From positions 14,173,783 through 14,237,782 of the forward strand of contig CM026429.1 of assembly GCA_014871385.1 (NCBI GenBank): a stretch of DNA of 64,000 nt, given 5' to 3'. The notes below the pieces were generated by a model, which was given only the letters and a program-made list of their open reading frames with translations, searched no databases and was not told the DNA's origin. The translations under genes were made by a program, and so were the position numbers. Positions 47,893-59,100 of this stretch are shown in pieces. Numbering within the stretch: position 1 is the first letter of the stretch; every line of letters starts with the position of its first letter. Source of the DNA: Ceratodon purpureus (lineage: Eukaryota > Streptophyta > Bryopsida > Pseudoditrichales > Ditrichaceae).

Positions 47893-48065
47893 ATAGCACT
47901 GTAGCAAAGGAAGATACCAAGGGAGAACTTTCATTAGATTTACATAATTATTAAGGATTATATTTATTTATAAAAGTTAAAAAAAAATGAGGATTATATG
48001 TATTTATAAAAGTTAAAAAACCCAATGAGGATTAATATATTTATTTATAGAAGTTGAGAAGGCAA
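47893..48065 (+). repeat. AT-rich dispersed repeat, copy 2
   Basis: Same sequence as 42,196-42,330 (GCAAAGGAAGATACCAAGGG, TTTCATTAGATTTA). Here three tandem modules of roughly 40 bases, each AGGATTATATTTATTTATAAAAGTT, are visible. The two copies flank a 5.6-kb segment containing the CACTA element. Confidence 0.75.
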
Positions 48066-48351
48066 TACATTGTTGATGCCAAATAAAAACTCATTCATTT
48101 GAGTAGGAGATGCATTATTTTCAATGACCCTCTATGCTTCGTAAAAAATAATTGGTGCAAAACAAATCCAAGTGATGAGAATGCACAAATTTCTTTTTCT
48201 CACCCTCACCACTTAATTTAGTCAGATATCCGGCTAACACAAGAGTATCTCAGCAGGGTATCAATCGGGGTATACCGCTTCTTCTTCTCCCTAAGAAGCT
48301 GAAATTTCTGGACCATCTATTGTCCGAAGACACTGTGTTTGCCAATCTGCC

Positions 48352-48360
48352 GTTAGGGTT
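48352..48360 (+). promoter_or_regulatory. Telobox-like motif in the leader of the CXXC gene
   Basis: TTAGGGTTT, the plant telobox core common near start sites of housekeeping genes, lies about 300 bases before the ATG at 48,657, within the probable 5' untranslated exon. Confidence 0.4.
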
Positions 48361-48656
48361 TCGCCATTGCACCTCAATTCCACGAAATTCGAGCGTTACA
48401 GGGCAGGTTGGCGTTGTTCAAGCTTTCAATTTCTGGTTTTCAATTTATCTATTGCATGTAGAATTGTACCACTCTTTGTCGTTTCTCTTTGAATTCTTTC
48501 TGGTCAGTCTTTCAAATCAGTTCTAGGATTGTCGATGTTTTCTAAACAATCACGTATGACCTCGCGAAAGCTTATGTATCTGGTTTTCAGAAAAATGACG
48601 AAGGTATATTGCATTTTGTAGAACAAGATTTTGAGGAACGAGGAGAGTGCAGAACC

Positions 48657-49224
48657 ATGGTACTCCTCCTGCTGGAAATCAAGGTGGAGCTTGAGAATAT
48701 CACCAACTTAGTTCCTAAAGGAGGTTCTGATGGATCCGAGTATTCTTTTTTCTTCAAGGTAATGTGTTTGATGTTGTTAGTGTGACTGTATATTCCGGCT
48801 TGATGCGTTTAATTGAAGCAGCGGGTGTGACAGTTCAATGTTTTTTACATCCTTTTTGTTTATTTGGATCGGACAGATCAAGTGTGGAGGCTGTGGGACA
48901 GTGAGTGATAAGGAGACGTGCGTGACGCCATCCGAGCTTTCTGACCTTCCGAAAAGCAAAGGCTCCGCTAACCTCGTGCAGAAGGTAACTGAGACATAAT
49001 CTCAAGGGAGATCATGCAGAGGGAACTCCAGGAAATGCTGCATTCTGATCGATAGAATTTGGAGGTCATGCAGAAGAGTTGGCTGTCTTTTAGGGTTTGC
49101 ACGAGAATTGTGTTCTGCTAATGAGCTGAAGTGTCATCGAAACTAGTTTTGCAATGATCTTAACGACCTAGAATTGCAATTCTTATGGCAATTTTGTGCA
49201 GTGCAAGTTCTGTGACAAAGATTG
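48657..49224 (+). pseudogene. Truncated CXXC-motif zinc-binding protein (UPF0587/C1orf123 family)
   Basis: Exon 1 starts at ATG 48,657, just after an acceptor GAGAGTGCAG, and reads VELENITNLVPKGGSDGSE. Exon 2 reads IKCGGCGTVSDKETCVTPSE and SKGSANLVQK, to donor AAG/GTAACT. Exon 3 begins at about 49,201 (acceptor TTTGTGCAG) with CKFCDKD and then TGA at 49,224. Both CxxC pairs of the family's zinc site (CGGC and CKFC) are present. The conserved C-terminal half, about 80 more residues in family members of roughly 160, is missing and AT-rich non-coding sequence follows. Either a truncated gene or a small zinc-site-only product. A 5' non-coding exon near 48,300-48,407 is likely. Confidence 0.8.
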
Positions 49225-52200
49225 AAAACCACTTTAACAAAATCTTGACTTCAATTGAAGTCACAGGTACATGCTTGAATTCTAAAAAAGCCCATTCTAG
49301 GACTATTGTCATTTAGGGGTTAAGAAATTCAATATAAATAAATACAACTTCAAAAACAATAAATATTTTTGGATTTATATTCTTTATGATTGCTTGACCT
49401 TTGTGTATTTTTTTTCATACTATATGTGCCATTCTAACCAATAGAAAGGCTCTAACAATGATAACTTTTAGTGCTATTATCTTAAAAGATTGAATTAGAT
49501 GATTACATAAAGACATAGATACTCACTCTTTTTACAATCTAGTTGCGTGTCATTACGGAGTATATTGATTCTTTTTGGCACGATAGAGCACAAATATCAA
49601 TAATTTATATTTTTGCAACTTAGTATGATTTCACATACAAGGATGATTGGAATTTATTATATTATTGAGTTTTTCAAAGAAATTCTAACAAATTTAATTC
49701 CTATATATGTCATAGAAATAGTAGATTCACTATTGTATAGTGGGTATTTACCACGAACAAAGAAATCTAAAAGTAGAATTTTGACAGCTGAAAAAAAATT
49801 GAATTTTGAGTTTGTTTTTTTTCCTTTGAGTTATTAAAAAAATTAACTTATACCACATACAAACAAAATAATCCTTATTCTATTTTCCACAAAGCTCTAA
49901 CATAGAACTATTCCAAAACAAGATCAATTAGATCAATATTTTTTTTACTTAAAAGACTAGATATATACTCATCACATTGAAATGTATAGTTTTTAAAATA
50001 TGAGGACATTAATGATCTATTCAAAATTATAATTTATGCATTTTCTAATTCTTAAATACAATTAATAATTTTAACTAATTACAAAAAAATCACACATTAA
50101 AAATAAAACTGTAAACATAATGAATTATCCAATGTAAATCATTTAAAAATAAGTTGGCTAAATTCTAAAATAATTTAAAGAGTTTTTGACTACACTCATA
50201 ATTGCCAATTGATGCCACGCTTTACATCTTATTTTTCATAAACAAACTTCTTGGAAGTAATATATTATAAGACTTCTAAATTTTGCTAAATGCGACTAAA
50301 TTTATATAAGTAAAAAACATTTTTAGAACATCATTTATCATTGTACGTTTTGACTTTGAAAGTTACACTTATAAAGTAACTTTAGAAAGCATTAGTAGAA
50401 TATTGATAGTAAATATGTAAGCTTTGAGGGTTATAAAATGTTGCATCTAAAAAAATCCAAAACATATGGTGGTGGTCCAAGTTGACCCTAAACTACCCAA
50501 GTGAGGGCATGGTGGTACCCAAAGCAAACGTAGTGGTTGGCGATTTGATTTCCGGCCATGAAACCGCTCCCATGCCAGATAAGAAACTCTGCCGTGAGGG
50601 GGCAAACCCCCTCATGTGTGCTAAAAAAGAAAAATAGAAAAGAACATATGATGCAAATTCAAAACCTCTTTTAATTCTTAAAGAACACATGTCAAAGATT
50701 AGAGCCTTTTGTAATTTAATTGAAGTTCTTACAATCTCAATTTAAACGTCAATTTCTATAGTTTTGGATACATGGATTTGCAAAAGCTTCAAGGAAATAC
50801 AAATTTTTATACATAGGGCATAATAAAGAATGACTAGATGCCCAAAGCTAATCTTAGAGCTCATTGGACACTTCACAGAACTATGAGTCACATTCCTCCC
50901 AACTAATTAGAGAAAATTGTAATAATAAAATAACAAAAAGGCATGATATTTCTCAAAAAATAATAGTGACTTTAATCCTAAAGTTCTTTGCTATCTATTC
51001 TAAATCATTGTACCATTTTAAATGACTTTTAAGGGATGAAAAAAAAACTCCTTTTTGAGTTTTCTTCTAAAGAAGTATTATTAAAAATAAAATAAAATCA
51101 TATTGAAATGTTTTATAAGAAGATCTGAAATAGAATCAAATTATAATCATTCGAAAATTAATGAATTAACCAAAATTTTTGTAGTGTTAAACATCTTACA
51201 ATTTTGGGAAAAAATTGGTATTTCTAAATTATGTCATATTATACATTTCCCTTTTCCTATGAATGCAGCTTAATATTATTCAAACCAATAAAAAAATAAT
51301 CAAATACTATAAGATAGAAAAGGGAATTTTCAAAGATATATTACTCTGAAAATATATGACAAAAATTAAATATGGTTTTTGAACTTATGAAGTTATAGAT
51401 CATTTTTAAATATCATCATAGACATATTCATTTCTAAAACAAATTTGAATGAAGATTTCGAAATCATATATAATGACACACCCCAGATTGATCAAATATC
51501 CTTTTCAATTAGGAGTGAAGAACAATTCCAATAGATAATTTTACTGGTGTACTATAATTGTTCTTTCCTCGGCGATGTATTGCTGAAAAAGGACTACCGA
51601 CGGAGGGCACTTCAGTTTCCACTGTTCCTTCAACAACTGATTCGTTGCTATGCAGTGCAATGTAAGATCACTGCCATGAGTCAAAAGTTATAACCTGCCA
51701 ACAACAGTCGGAAAACAAAGTAGATAGAACATGCTCTAACGTAACATTGTCCAACCAAATCACACCTCATAAAATTGATCAAAGTAAGTGCATCGATCAA
51801 AAAGTGAGAAGTGTCCAGGATGGAAATTGCCATGCAACTGATTCAGAGTGATATTTATCGAATTACTGGAGACCAGCCCCCTGAACACAGGCAACATAGT
51901 TCCATTTCAAAACTTGGAGACTCAGTACTCATTCCAACAACGCAGTGACATTTCGTAGCCAATTCATTTATTCATATTCAGGGTGCTGCATAATTATAAG
52001 CACAGGGTGCCTTCTTACTACACAGCAAAAAACAAACAGACACGGTGCCATCAAGCAAACTTGACATGCAACGTCTTGGCCTGGAAAACAAGCAGCTACC
52101 TGGACTAACTAGAAACCCAGTTCGTCCTCTCGGAGAACGAAGCCTACGACTTAAACCTGGAGCTCGTAACAAAGCATCAACCGAGTTGCCTTGGAAAAAC

Positions 52201-52380
52201 TGGTCTACGGGCTCATGCCCGCATCGGTACAAGATGATATCTGAGATAACAAAAAACTGGGGAAAAAGAGAATGCACTAGTGACTGAACCGCAACCCATG
52301 GACTCAACGGCCCGGATACGGATCTCCTTGTACTGGACATAAACACATGTACATACGATGCGCAATATTTATGCCAGCAC
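49225..52380. other. AT-rich region, mostly without genes
   Basis: Long stretches of A/T with no credible coding frame. A GC-richer island at about 50,470-50,620 has a minus-strand frame reading GMGAVSWPEIKSPTTTFALG, origin unknown. From about 51,960 the base composition rises; this is probably the 3' untranslated region of the secreted-protein gene. Confidence 0.45.
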
Positions 52381-52414
52381 TCCGAGTCTCGAGACATGGC
52401 GGCACTGCGAGCGT

Positions 52415-52804
52415 CTAGAGCACGCACCGGATGAAGCCCAGCACCAGGCCCACCAACGTGTGCAGCAGCTTGGAGATGATTCCCACGGCGCCCACCTTCA
52501 CCTTCACGCACCCCTCCTCGTACACCAGCACCAGCGCCGTCACGTCCGCCGGGCACGAGTACGACCCGACCAGCACCGCCCCGGTCACGTCCACCACATT
52601 GATCTCCACCAAGCCCAGCACCTCCACCTCCACCGTCGCGTGTGCGGCCACGGAGACGCCGTTGACCTCGATGGCCTTCTCGCACTTGTTCTCGCACGAC
52701 ACGGGCCGGCCGTGCGCCGCCACCACGGCCCCAAGGAGGAGCATGAGCACCAGGGTGGCCCTCATGGCGCTCGCGCTGCCGCCGGACGAGAACTTGACCG
52801 CCAT
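52415..52804 (-). CDS. Small secreted Cys-containing protein
   Basis: Single-exon, 129 codons, GC-rich codon use unlike the flanks. The ATG is followed by a Ser/Gly-rich n-region and a hydrophobic core (ATLVLMLLLGAVVAA) ending at a probable signal-peptidase site AHG/RPV. The mature part has cysteines in SCENKCEKA, YSCPAD, EEGCVKV and FIRCVL, and is otherwise valine-rich and beta-prone (VEVEVLGLVEINVVDVTGAVLVG). Family not recognised; a small apoplastic or wall protein is the likely class. A TATA box 154 bases upstream supports the start. Confidence 0.75.
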   Translation of the reverse strand: MAVKFSSGGSASAMRATLVLMLLLGAVVAAHGRPVSCENKCEKAIEVNGVSVAAHATVEVEVLGLVEINVVDVTGAVLVGSYSCPADVTALVLVYEEGCVKVKVGAVGIISKLLHTLVGLVLGFIRCVL

Positions 52805-52957
52805 TGCGAAGTGAAGGTGATGGAAGCTGAAGCTGAAGAGAAGCAGGCAATGTGGAGGATGGGAGAGAGCTGGTGGAAGACAACAGCGGAAGCTGAGTTA
52901 GCTCGGGCTGATTGAAGTGGTGAGGGATGAGATGCATGTTGGGCGCTGGTCATTGGG

Positions 52958-52966
52958 GTTATATAC
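52958..52966 (-). promoter_or_regulatory. TATA box of the small secreted protein gene
   Basis: On the minus strand the sequence reads GTATATAAC, 154 bases before the ATG at 52,804. Transcription would start near 52,930, giving a leader of about 125 bases. Confidence 0.55.
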
Positions 52967-53515
52967 CTGATCTGTGCCGGAGTCAGCCTGGCTGCATGGT
53001 TGGGAAAACGGCGCGTGGAGATGCTAGCGCGGGCGACGAGCGATAGGTTTTTTGCCTTCTTGCGATTGATCATGCAGATGAAGAACTACGTGGATCACGA
53101 AGCGGAATGCAGGGGCAGCGAGGTCGATACTCCATGGATTTCCGTTGTTTGTTATTCACCATGTCGTAGTTGTTATGATTATTAGAATCGGTTGACGACG
53201 GTAAGCTTACACTGTTGTTGAAGAGGATCGGCGCTGGTTGAGGAAATCAACGATGTGTTGAACAGTAGGAATGTATTTCAAGTAAACCTTGTCAGAATTC
53301 GTCAGGGATAGGAAAAGGTCATTTGTCAGCGAGACCCGTCAGCGAGCAGGTATCCATGTACTGCCCACAAGTCAGCCTGCTTGAAGTTTTGTTTATTTAC
53401 ATGTATCTGGTAATGCCGAATTTAATACAACAACTCTGTCTTAGGAGTCCATTAAATTCATGCGAAGAAAAAGATCCGTGATTCTTTTGCACTAATTTGA
53501 GGGTCGCCTTTTTCC
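52967..53515. other. Upstream region of the secreted-protein gene, no gene seen
   Basis: Contains short frames only. Probably promoter and spacer before the microsatellite. Confidence 0.4.
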
Positions 53516-54908
53516 AAGAAAAAAAAAAAGAAGAAGAAGAAGAAAGAGAAGAAGAAGAAGAAGAAGAAGAAGACGAAGAAGACTCTAGCCTCAGCCTCCT
53601 CCCCCTCCGCCTCCTCCTCCTCCTCCCCTCCTCCTCCTCCTCCGCCTCCCTCCTCTCCTCCTCCTCCTCCTCCTCCTCCTCCTCCTCCCCTCCTCCTCCT
53701 CCTCCTCCTCCTCCTCCGCCTCCTCCTCCTCCTCCTCCTCGCCTCCCTCCTCCTCCTCCTCCTCCTCCTCCTCCTCCTCCTCCTCCTCCCTCCTCCTCCG
53801 CCTCCTCCTCCTCCTCCTCCTCCTCCTCCTCCTCCTCCTCCTCCTCCTCCTCCTCCTCCTCCTCCTCCTCCCCTCCTCCTCCTCCCCTCCTCCTCCTCCT
53901 CCTCCTCCTCCTCCTCCTCCCTCCTCCTCCTCCTCCGCCTCCTCCTCCTCCTCCCTCCTCCTCCTCCTCCTCCTCCTCCTCCTCCTCCTCCTCCTCCTCC
54001 TCCTCCTCCTCCTCCTCCTCCTCCTCCTCCTCCTCCTCCTCCGCCTCCTCCTCCTCCTCCTCCTCCTCCTCCTCCTCCTCCTCCTCCTCCTCCTCCTCCT
54101 CCTCCTCCTCCTCCTCCTCCTCCTCCTCCTCCTCCTCCTCCTCCTCCTCCTCCTCCTCCTCCTCCTCCTCCTCCTCCTCCTCCTCCTCCTCCTCCTCCTC
54201 CTCCTCCTCCTCCTCCTCCTCCTCCTCCTCCTCCTCCTCCTCCTCCTCCTCCGCCTCCTCCTCCTCCTCCTCCTCCTCCGCCTCCTCCTCCTCCTCCTCC
54301 TCCTCCTCCTCCTCCTCCTCCTCCTCCTCCTCCTCCTCCTCCTCCTCCTCCTCCTCCTCCTCCTCCTCCTCCTCCTCCTCCTCCGCCTCCTCCTCCTCCT
54401 CCTCCTCCTCCTCCTCCTCCTCCTCCTCCTCCTCCTCCTCCTCCTCCTCCGCCTCCTCCTCCTCCTCCTCCTCCTCCTCCTCCTCCTCCTCCTCCTCCCC
54501 TCCTCCTCCGCCTCCTCCTCCTCCGCCCCCCTCCTCCGCCCCTCCTCCTCCTCCCCTCCTCCTCCTCCTCCCCTCCTCCTCCTCCGCCTCCTCCCCTCCC
54601 CTCCTCCTCCTCCTCCTCCTCCTCCTCCGCCTCCTCCTCCCCTCCTCCTCCTCCTCCTCCTCCTCCCCCCCTCCCCCCCTCCCCTCCTCCTCCGCCGCCT
54701 CCTCCCCCCCTCCTCCTCCTCCTCCCTCCTCCTCCTCCTCCTCCTCCGCCGCCTCCCCCCCCCTCCTCCCCCCTCCCCTCCGCCTCCTCCCCTCCTCCTC
54801 CGCCCCCCCCCCGCCTCCCCCCGCCTCCTCCTCCCCTCCCTCCGCCCCGCCTCCTCCGCCTCCTCCTCCTCCCTCCTCCCCCTCCCCGCTCCTCCTCCTC
54901 CCCGTTTG
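53516..54908. repeat. Giant trinucleotide tract: (GAA)n then (CCT)n
   Basis: About 60 bases of AAG/GAA repeats are followed by about 1.3 kb of CTC/CCT repeats with occasional CCG and CCCT interruptions. The plus strand is almost pure pyrimidine, the minus strand almost pure purine with GGA repeats. Its frames give poly-Ser, poly-Pro and poly-Leu, which I do not regard as protein. It ends 12 bases before the acceptor of the uS8 exon. Confidence 0.95.
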
Positions 54909-54919
54909 ACTCTTTTCAG

Positions 54920-55073
54920 GCTACATTGGAGAATTCGAGCTGTTGGACGACCGCCGAGCTGGCAAGATCGTAGTGGAGCTCAACGGTAGATTGAACAAGT
55001 GCGGTGTCATCAGCCCTCGCTACAACGTCGGAGTTGGTGATCTCAAAGCTTGGACTGCTCGGCATCTCGTCAG
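54920..55073 (+). pseudogene. Isolated exon of ribosomal protein uS8 (cytosolic S15A)
   Basis: Acceptor TTTTCAG then an open exon reading [48 protein letters not shown], ending at a donor CAG/GTTTGT. This is the central segment of cytosolic uS8/S15A, close to its usual sequence. The usual N-terminal part (about 45 residues before) and the C-terminal segment after LPSR are not found nearby, the microsatellite lying where the preceding intron would be. A few positions (LL for YV, DLKAW, HLVR) are off-consensus. Likely a captured or orphaned exon, not a working ribosomal gene. Confidence 0.8.
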
Positions 55074-55705
55074 GTTTGTGATGTTTTATTCCAGAAAGTT
55101 TCATCGTTGAGAGCACTTCATCTGGAAGAATTCCCCATATCTTGTCTTGGCCGTCGGGATATACCTGCACTTAATTGGCTCGTACCTTTGAATCCAAAAA
55201 ACACAGCTCTGTGAAATTGCTTTTAAATTTTTTGTTTCTTTTCTAAATAATATATGACTTAGTGTAGAGTCTAGCTGAATCATACAACCTCGGTGCTTAT
55301 GTGACCTAAATGTTCCGTAACTTTTATTTTCATTTCAGAAGGATGTGTCTGTTGTCTGAACCAAAGGAATAGTAACAAAATGGGATAAGTGGAAACAACT
55401 GCAAAATTTCATCAATTAATATTGTAACCATGACTTGTCATTCAATTTTAGGGTCTCTGATGTAAATATACGAACCAGTAAGCGGCTGCCTGCAAGTATC
55501 CCTACCCCAATTAGAAATGTTTAATTTCTATATTGCTCTTTTTTCATATAACCCGTGTGCGGATTCATCGCTTTGGGTTTTAGGGGGATTCATGGTTGTG
55601 TTGCTGTGGGATTGCTGCAGTCACGACGGTGGGCCCGGAAACAAAAAAGAGAAAATAATCTGGGAGCTCGTCTGGGACCGCACCAGAGGTGGAGGTGGAG
55701 GTGGA
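55074..55705. other. Intergenic spacer
   Basis: No further uS8 exon or other gene recognised. Confidence 0.4.
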
Positions 55706-55709
55706 CAGC

Positions 55710-56866
55710 ATGTCTACATCTGAGATGATGGCCTCCATGAAAGCATCGATTCAAAAGGATCTTCAAAAGGACATTGATGCTATGAAGGCAGATCTTAAGG
55801 TAAGGTGTGTTTTAAAGTGTTATTGTTTATTGTTTTGATTAGTTTCCTTGAGTAGGATACTAATTGAAGTGGTTTGTGTGTTTTGTATTCCAGAAGTTGA
55901 AACCGGTCCACAAACAATTTGTGAGAGACCGTGGTTTGTCCTTGATCAACGAATTCATCGCTTTCATCAGTCAGATCCATGGGACTGGAGTCCAATGGAA
56001 ATACGTGAAGGGTTACAATACGGGGAAGTTCAACAAGCTGGTTGGGAATGTGGATTTCGAAGCAGATTGTCAAGAGTTTCTCTCAAGTGACCAAGTTGAC
56101 CCCTCACCTTCATTGAAGTCGACTAGTGATCTTTGTGCATTGTTCAACAACCTCTGCAACACAAGAAACAGTAAGTGCAATTTCAAATCGAACGTATTTG
56201 TTATATTTTTTGTATGGTTTGGTGTTGGATAAATTTCATGTTTGAAATGTTTTTCTTGGCAGGTATGATGCATTATGAAGAGCCAGAAGACTGCATCTTG
56301 GAGGTTCAAAAATTTGAGAGAAAGCATGGAGATTTGCTCCACAAGTGTTCTGAAGAGGTTCAGTTTTGCGTGCCACGCATTGGAGCCATGGCTCGACACT
56401 TTGTTGGACCTTACCGGCTCAAACGATTGGCGTGTCAGTGCATCGGACGCTTCCTAGCTTCCCACGGCCTTTCGTGGAAGAATTTGACAGGTATGATTTC
56501 TTTATGTTTGGATTGAAGCATTAGTTGGTTGATGTGGGGATCAATGTCCCCGGATCTGGTTTGTTGGCTTATTAGGTTCCATTTAGGATTGCAAATTCCT
56601 TGTGGTTATTGACATTGTATTGTTGGTTGATAGAGCTTGAGAAGGTCTTGGATGGAAACCGTAAACTCATCAACCAGTCTAAGCCTCAGGGGACTAGGTC
56701 CAAAGATTACAAGTCCCAGATCGTGACTTTGTTTGCATCTTCAAAAGTGAATGGTCCGAAATGGACTGGAGCATCCAAGGACGAGGGTGAAGATTATCTT
56801 GGTATCCAAGCTGCTTTTGTGAAATGTGCAGGGTTGGATATGCTCCCTCCAAGAGCTCGTTTGTAA
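55710..56866 (+). CDS. Uncharacterised four-exon protein
   Basis: Exons: 5' exon to 55,800; 55,894-56,170; 56,263-56,490; 56,635-56,866. The last three splice in frame (phases 1, 1, stop) and read KPVHKQFVRDRGLSLINEF, QWKYVKGYNTGKFNKLVG, CILEVQKFERKHGDLLHK, KRLACQCIGRFLASHGLSW, ELEKVLDGNRKLINQ, PKWTGASKDEGEDYLG, PPRARL stop. The first exon has an ATG at 55,710 (MSTSEMMASM) but an AAAA run at 55,740 puts it out of frame with the helical QKDLQKDIDAMKADLK part that joins exon 2; either an internal Met is the start or one base was gained. Family not recognised, predicted mostly helical. A transposon-derived or lineage-specific gene is possible. Confidence 0.5.
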
Positions 56867-57315
56867 TGTGATATTTATTGTGCATAGGAAATGGAGAAAT
56901 GTTGGGCGATGTTGTCAGACATGGCCCACATGACTTGTATTGGTGTTATCGTTTTGAAAGAAGCGTATCATCATATAAGAGCATAAAAACAAACCAAAAG
57001 TTATCTGAAGTAACATATTGCAAATACGAAGCTCGCATAGCATAAAAGATTGCGCGGGAAAGTATTGCCAAAGAGAATGATAACTTATATCTACCACAAA
57101 AAGCAATACAAGAAATCCATGAACATCTTCTGACTGTAAATTTTCGTCCTAGTCAAATTCAAACAGGTAAAGAAATTCAACAGGACCACCATGAGAAGGC
57201 ATCTATTGTAACGTTGTAATTTAATATTAGTACTACAGAAGTCTGAGTCTGTTGTTGCTATTTTTATAGTTTTCAGTTCATAGACTAACATGAAATCATG
57301 TGGTAATATGTGCAG

Positions 57316-58572
57316 CTCCTAACATTCATGCATGCAATGAATCCCACAAAAAAGGAATCATTGTAGCACATTCAAGATTGAAGGCCTTGAAGTTGGAAAA
57401 GCTTAGAGAGTTGTTGCCACCTTGTCATTGCAAAGATGTTTTAGAATCTCAAGGAATCTCTGTCACAAAGAAACGACGAATTGATTATCGACCATTGAGG
57501 AGTATTGAAGAATATTTGCGCAAATATTGGACAGAAGAGGGTATTTTAAATGATGAAACATCTAGACAATTTCACAAAGATGTTGAAAAGGTATCTTTTG
57601 TGATTTTTCGTGGCACCCGCTATGAAGTAGGAGATCACGTGCTAGCAAGGAAAGATGGCACTGAATTACATTCTTTGAACACGTTGGATCATTGGACCTA
57701 CAAATTGAAGATCACAATGTTATTCATCCATGAATTCATGGGACATCATAGGTTGTTCTTTCATGGTAGATTCTACAAACAGGTAATGTGTGCGCAATTT
57801 GAAGTTCATTCATTTTCAATAGTTGTAGTTCACAATAGTTTTTCGATTCATAGTATGGATTTCCAAAAGACCAAGAGTTTCATAAGATAAAATAATATTA
57901 AGAAATTAATATTGTACTAACACGCTTGCTTACATACAAATGTTTTTTTTATTGTTGTCATCTCAGATACCAAAAGCTAGTAACAACACCATTGTTCAGT
58001 TATCAGATTTTGATTCGATGTGTCTTCTAGATTCAAAACCAAAGTTCAGTAGAGGAGATGACTGCCGACCAATACACATGATTTTGCACAAATTTATAGA
58101 GCAACCTATTCCTGGAAGAACAGATGTTATTGTTGCATCTGAGATGGTTGATTTGAAGGTTCCGGTGCATTTGGTTCAGTTAGGAGGTATTGGGTTTTGT
58201 CCTCCATGGCCACAAGTTTACGACATCATGTATTGCCGCCATGACTTGGCAATACCACATAAAGTTGAGATTTGTGTTATCAGAGAAGTCCTATTGCCAC
58301 AACATTTACAAGAGGATGGGAGCACTAAGACAAGAACTAGCAATGCTGTGGACCGTTATTGTGGAAAAGTAGTATGTAGTAAACTTTCACCTACTACGAA
58401 TAAAGATAGAGGTGAATACAAAGCTAGTATGACAAATCCCTTCCAATATTCCTGGAATTCTCTAGTAGGCCATGTACTTGAAAGTGGTATTGCAACTCAT
58501 CATATCCATGGACAACCTACCACTTGGCAAGGAATTGTCTTGCATGATAATTATGAACGAGGTGTATTATGA
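57316..58572 (+). CDS. Uncharacterised protein, two C-terminal exons
   Basis: Exon from acceptor at 57,315 (TGTGCAG) to 57,782, phase 1 at its start, so an upstream exon exists that I cannot place. Then 57,967-58,572 after acceptor CATCTCAG, ending in TGA. Readable segments: LKLEKLRELLPPCHCKDVL, KKRRIDYRPLRSIEEYLRKY, RYEVGDHVLARKDGTELH, HEFMGHHRLFFHGRFYKQ, VQLSDFDSMCLLDSKPKFS, LGGIGFCPPWPQVYDIMYC. The RYEVGDHVLARKDG stretch is faintly BAH-like, a weak guess. It may belong with the preceding four-exon transcript 0.5 kb upstream. Function unknown. Confidence 0.5.
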
Positions 58573-59100
58573 TATTAGGAATATTTATTGTATCTATAAT
58601 TAAAACGCCAATTCATTGGATTTAATTTTTTAAATATACCGTTGTAGCAATTGCAAACATAGAACAACTTTTTTTTTCCAATATTAGAAGTCAATAATGT
58701 ACTTCGATTTCCGGAAATCTCTTTACAAGTTGCAAGTGAACGCATTCTTTATGTTCTTTGGTCACAAATAGGCATCTATGCCTAAAATCTTTGAAAATTC
58801 ATAAGTAATTCAAAAATGCTTGGAAAAAAATAAAACTATTGGTGTTAGGTTCCACATTTTATTTTGTTTCAAAATTCATTTAAAAATATCTTTGTCTATT
58901 GAAACGTATGAAATAGGCGGACTAGCCTTGAAACACCGCTTTAAGAGTTATTTACCTTACATTTCAGGCAAGAATTTGTAGTATGCAATCCACCCGATAC
59001 TCTATTCTCAATTGCTATCCACCCGATACTCTGCCGATACTAATGCGATACCAATGTACTACAGTTCGATGCCCTGAAGATACTCAGGCACTCATCTTTC
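58573..59100. other. AT-rich spacer
   Basis: No gene seen; the tandem phrase TATCCACCCGATACTCT appears twice near 58,990-59,035. Confidence 0.4.

Noticed and set aside
53497-54909. 470-codon poly-Ser/Pro protein
   Set aside because: Pure product of the CCT microsatellite; nothing but repeat.
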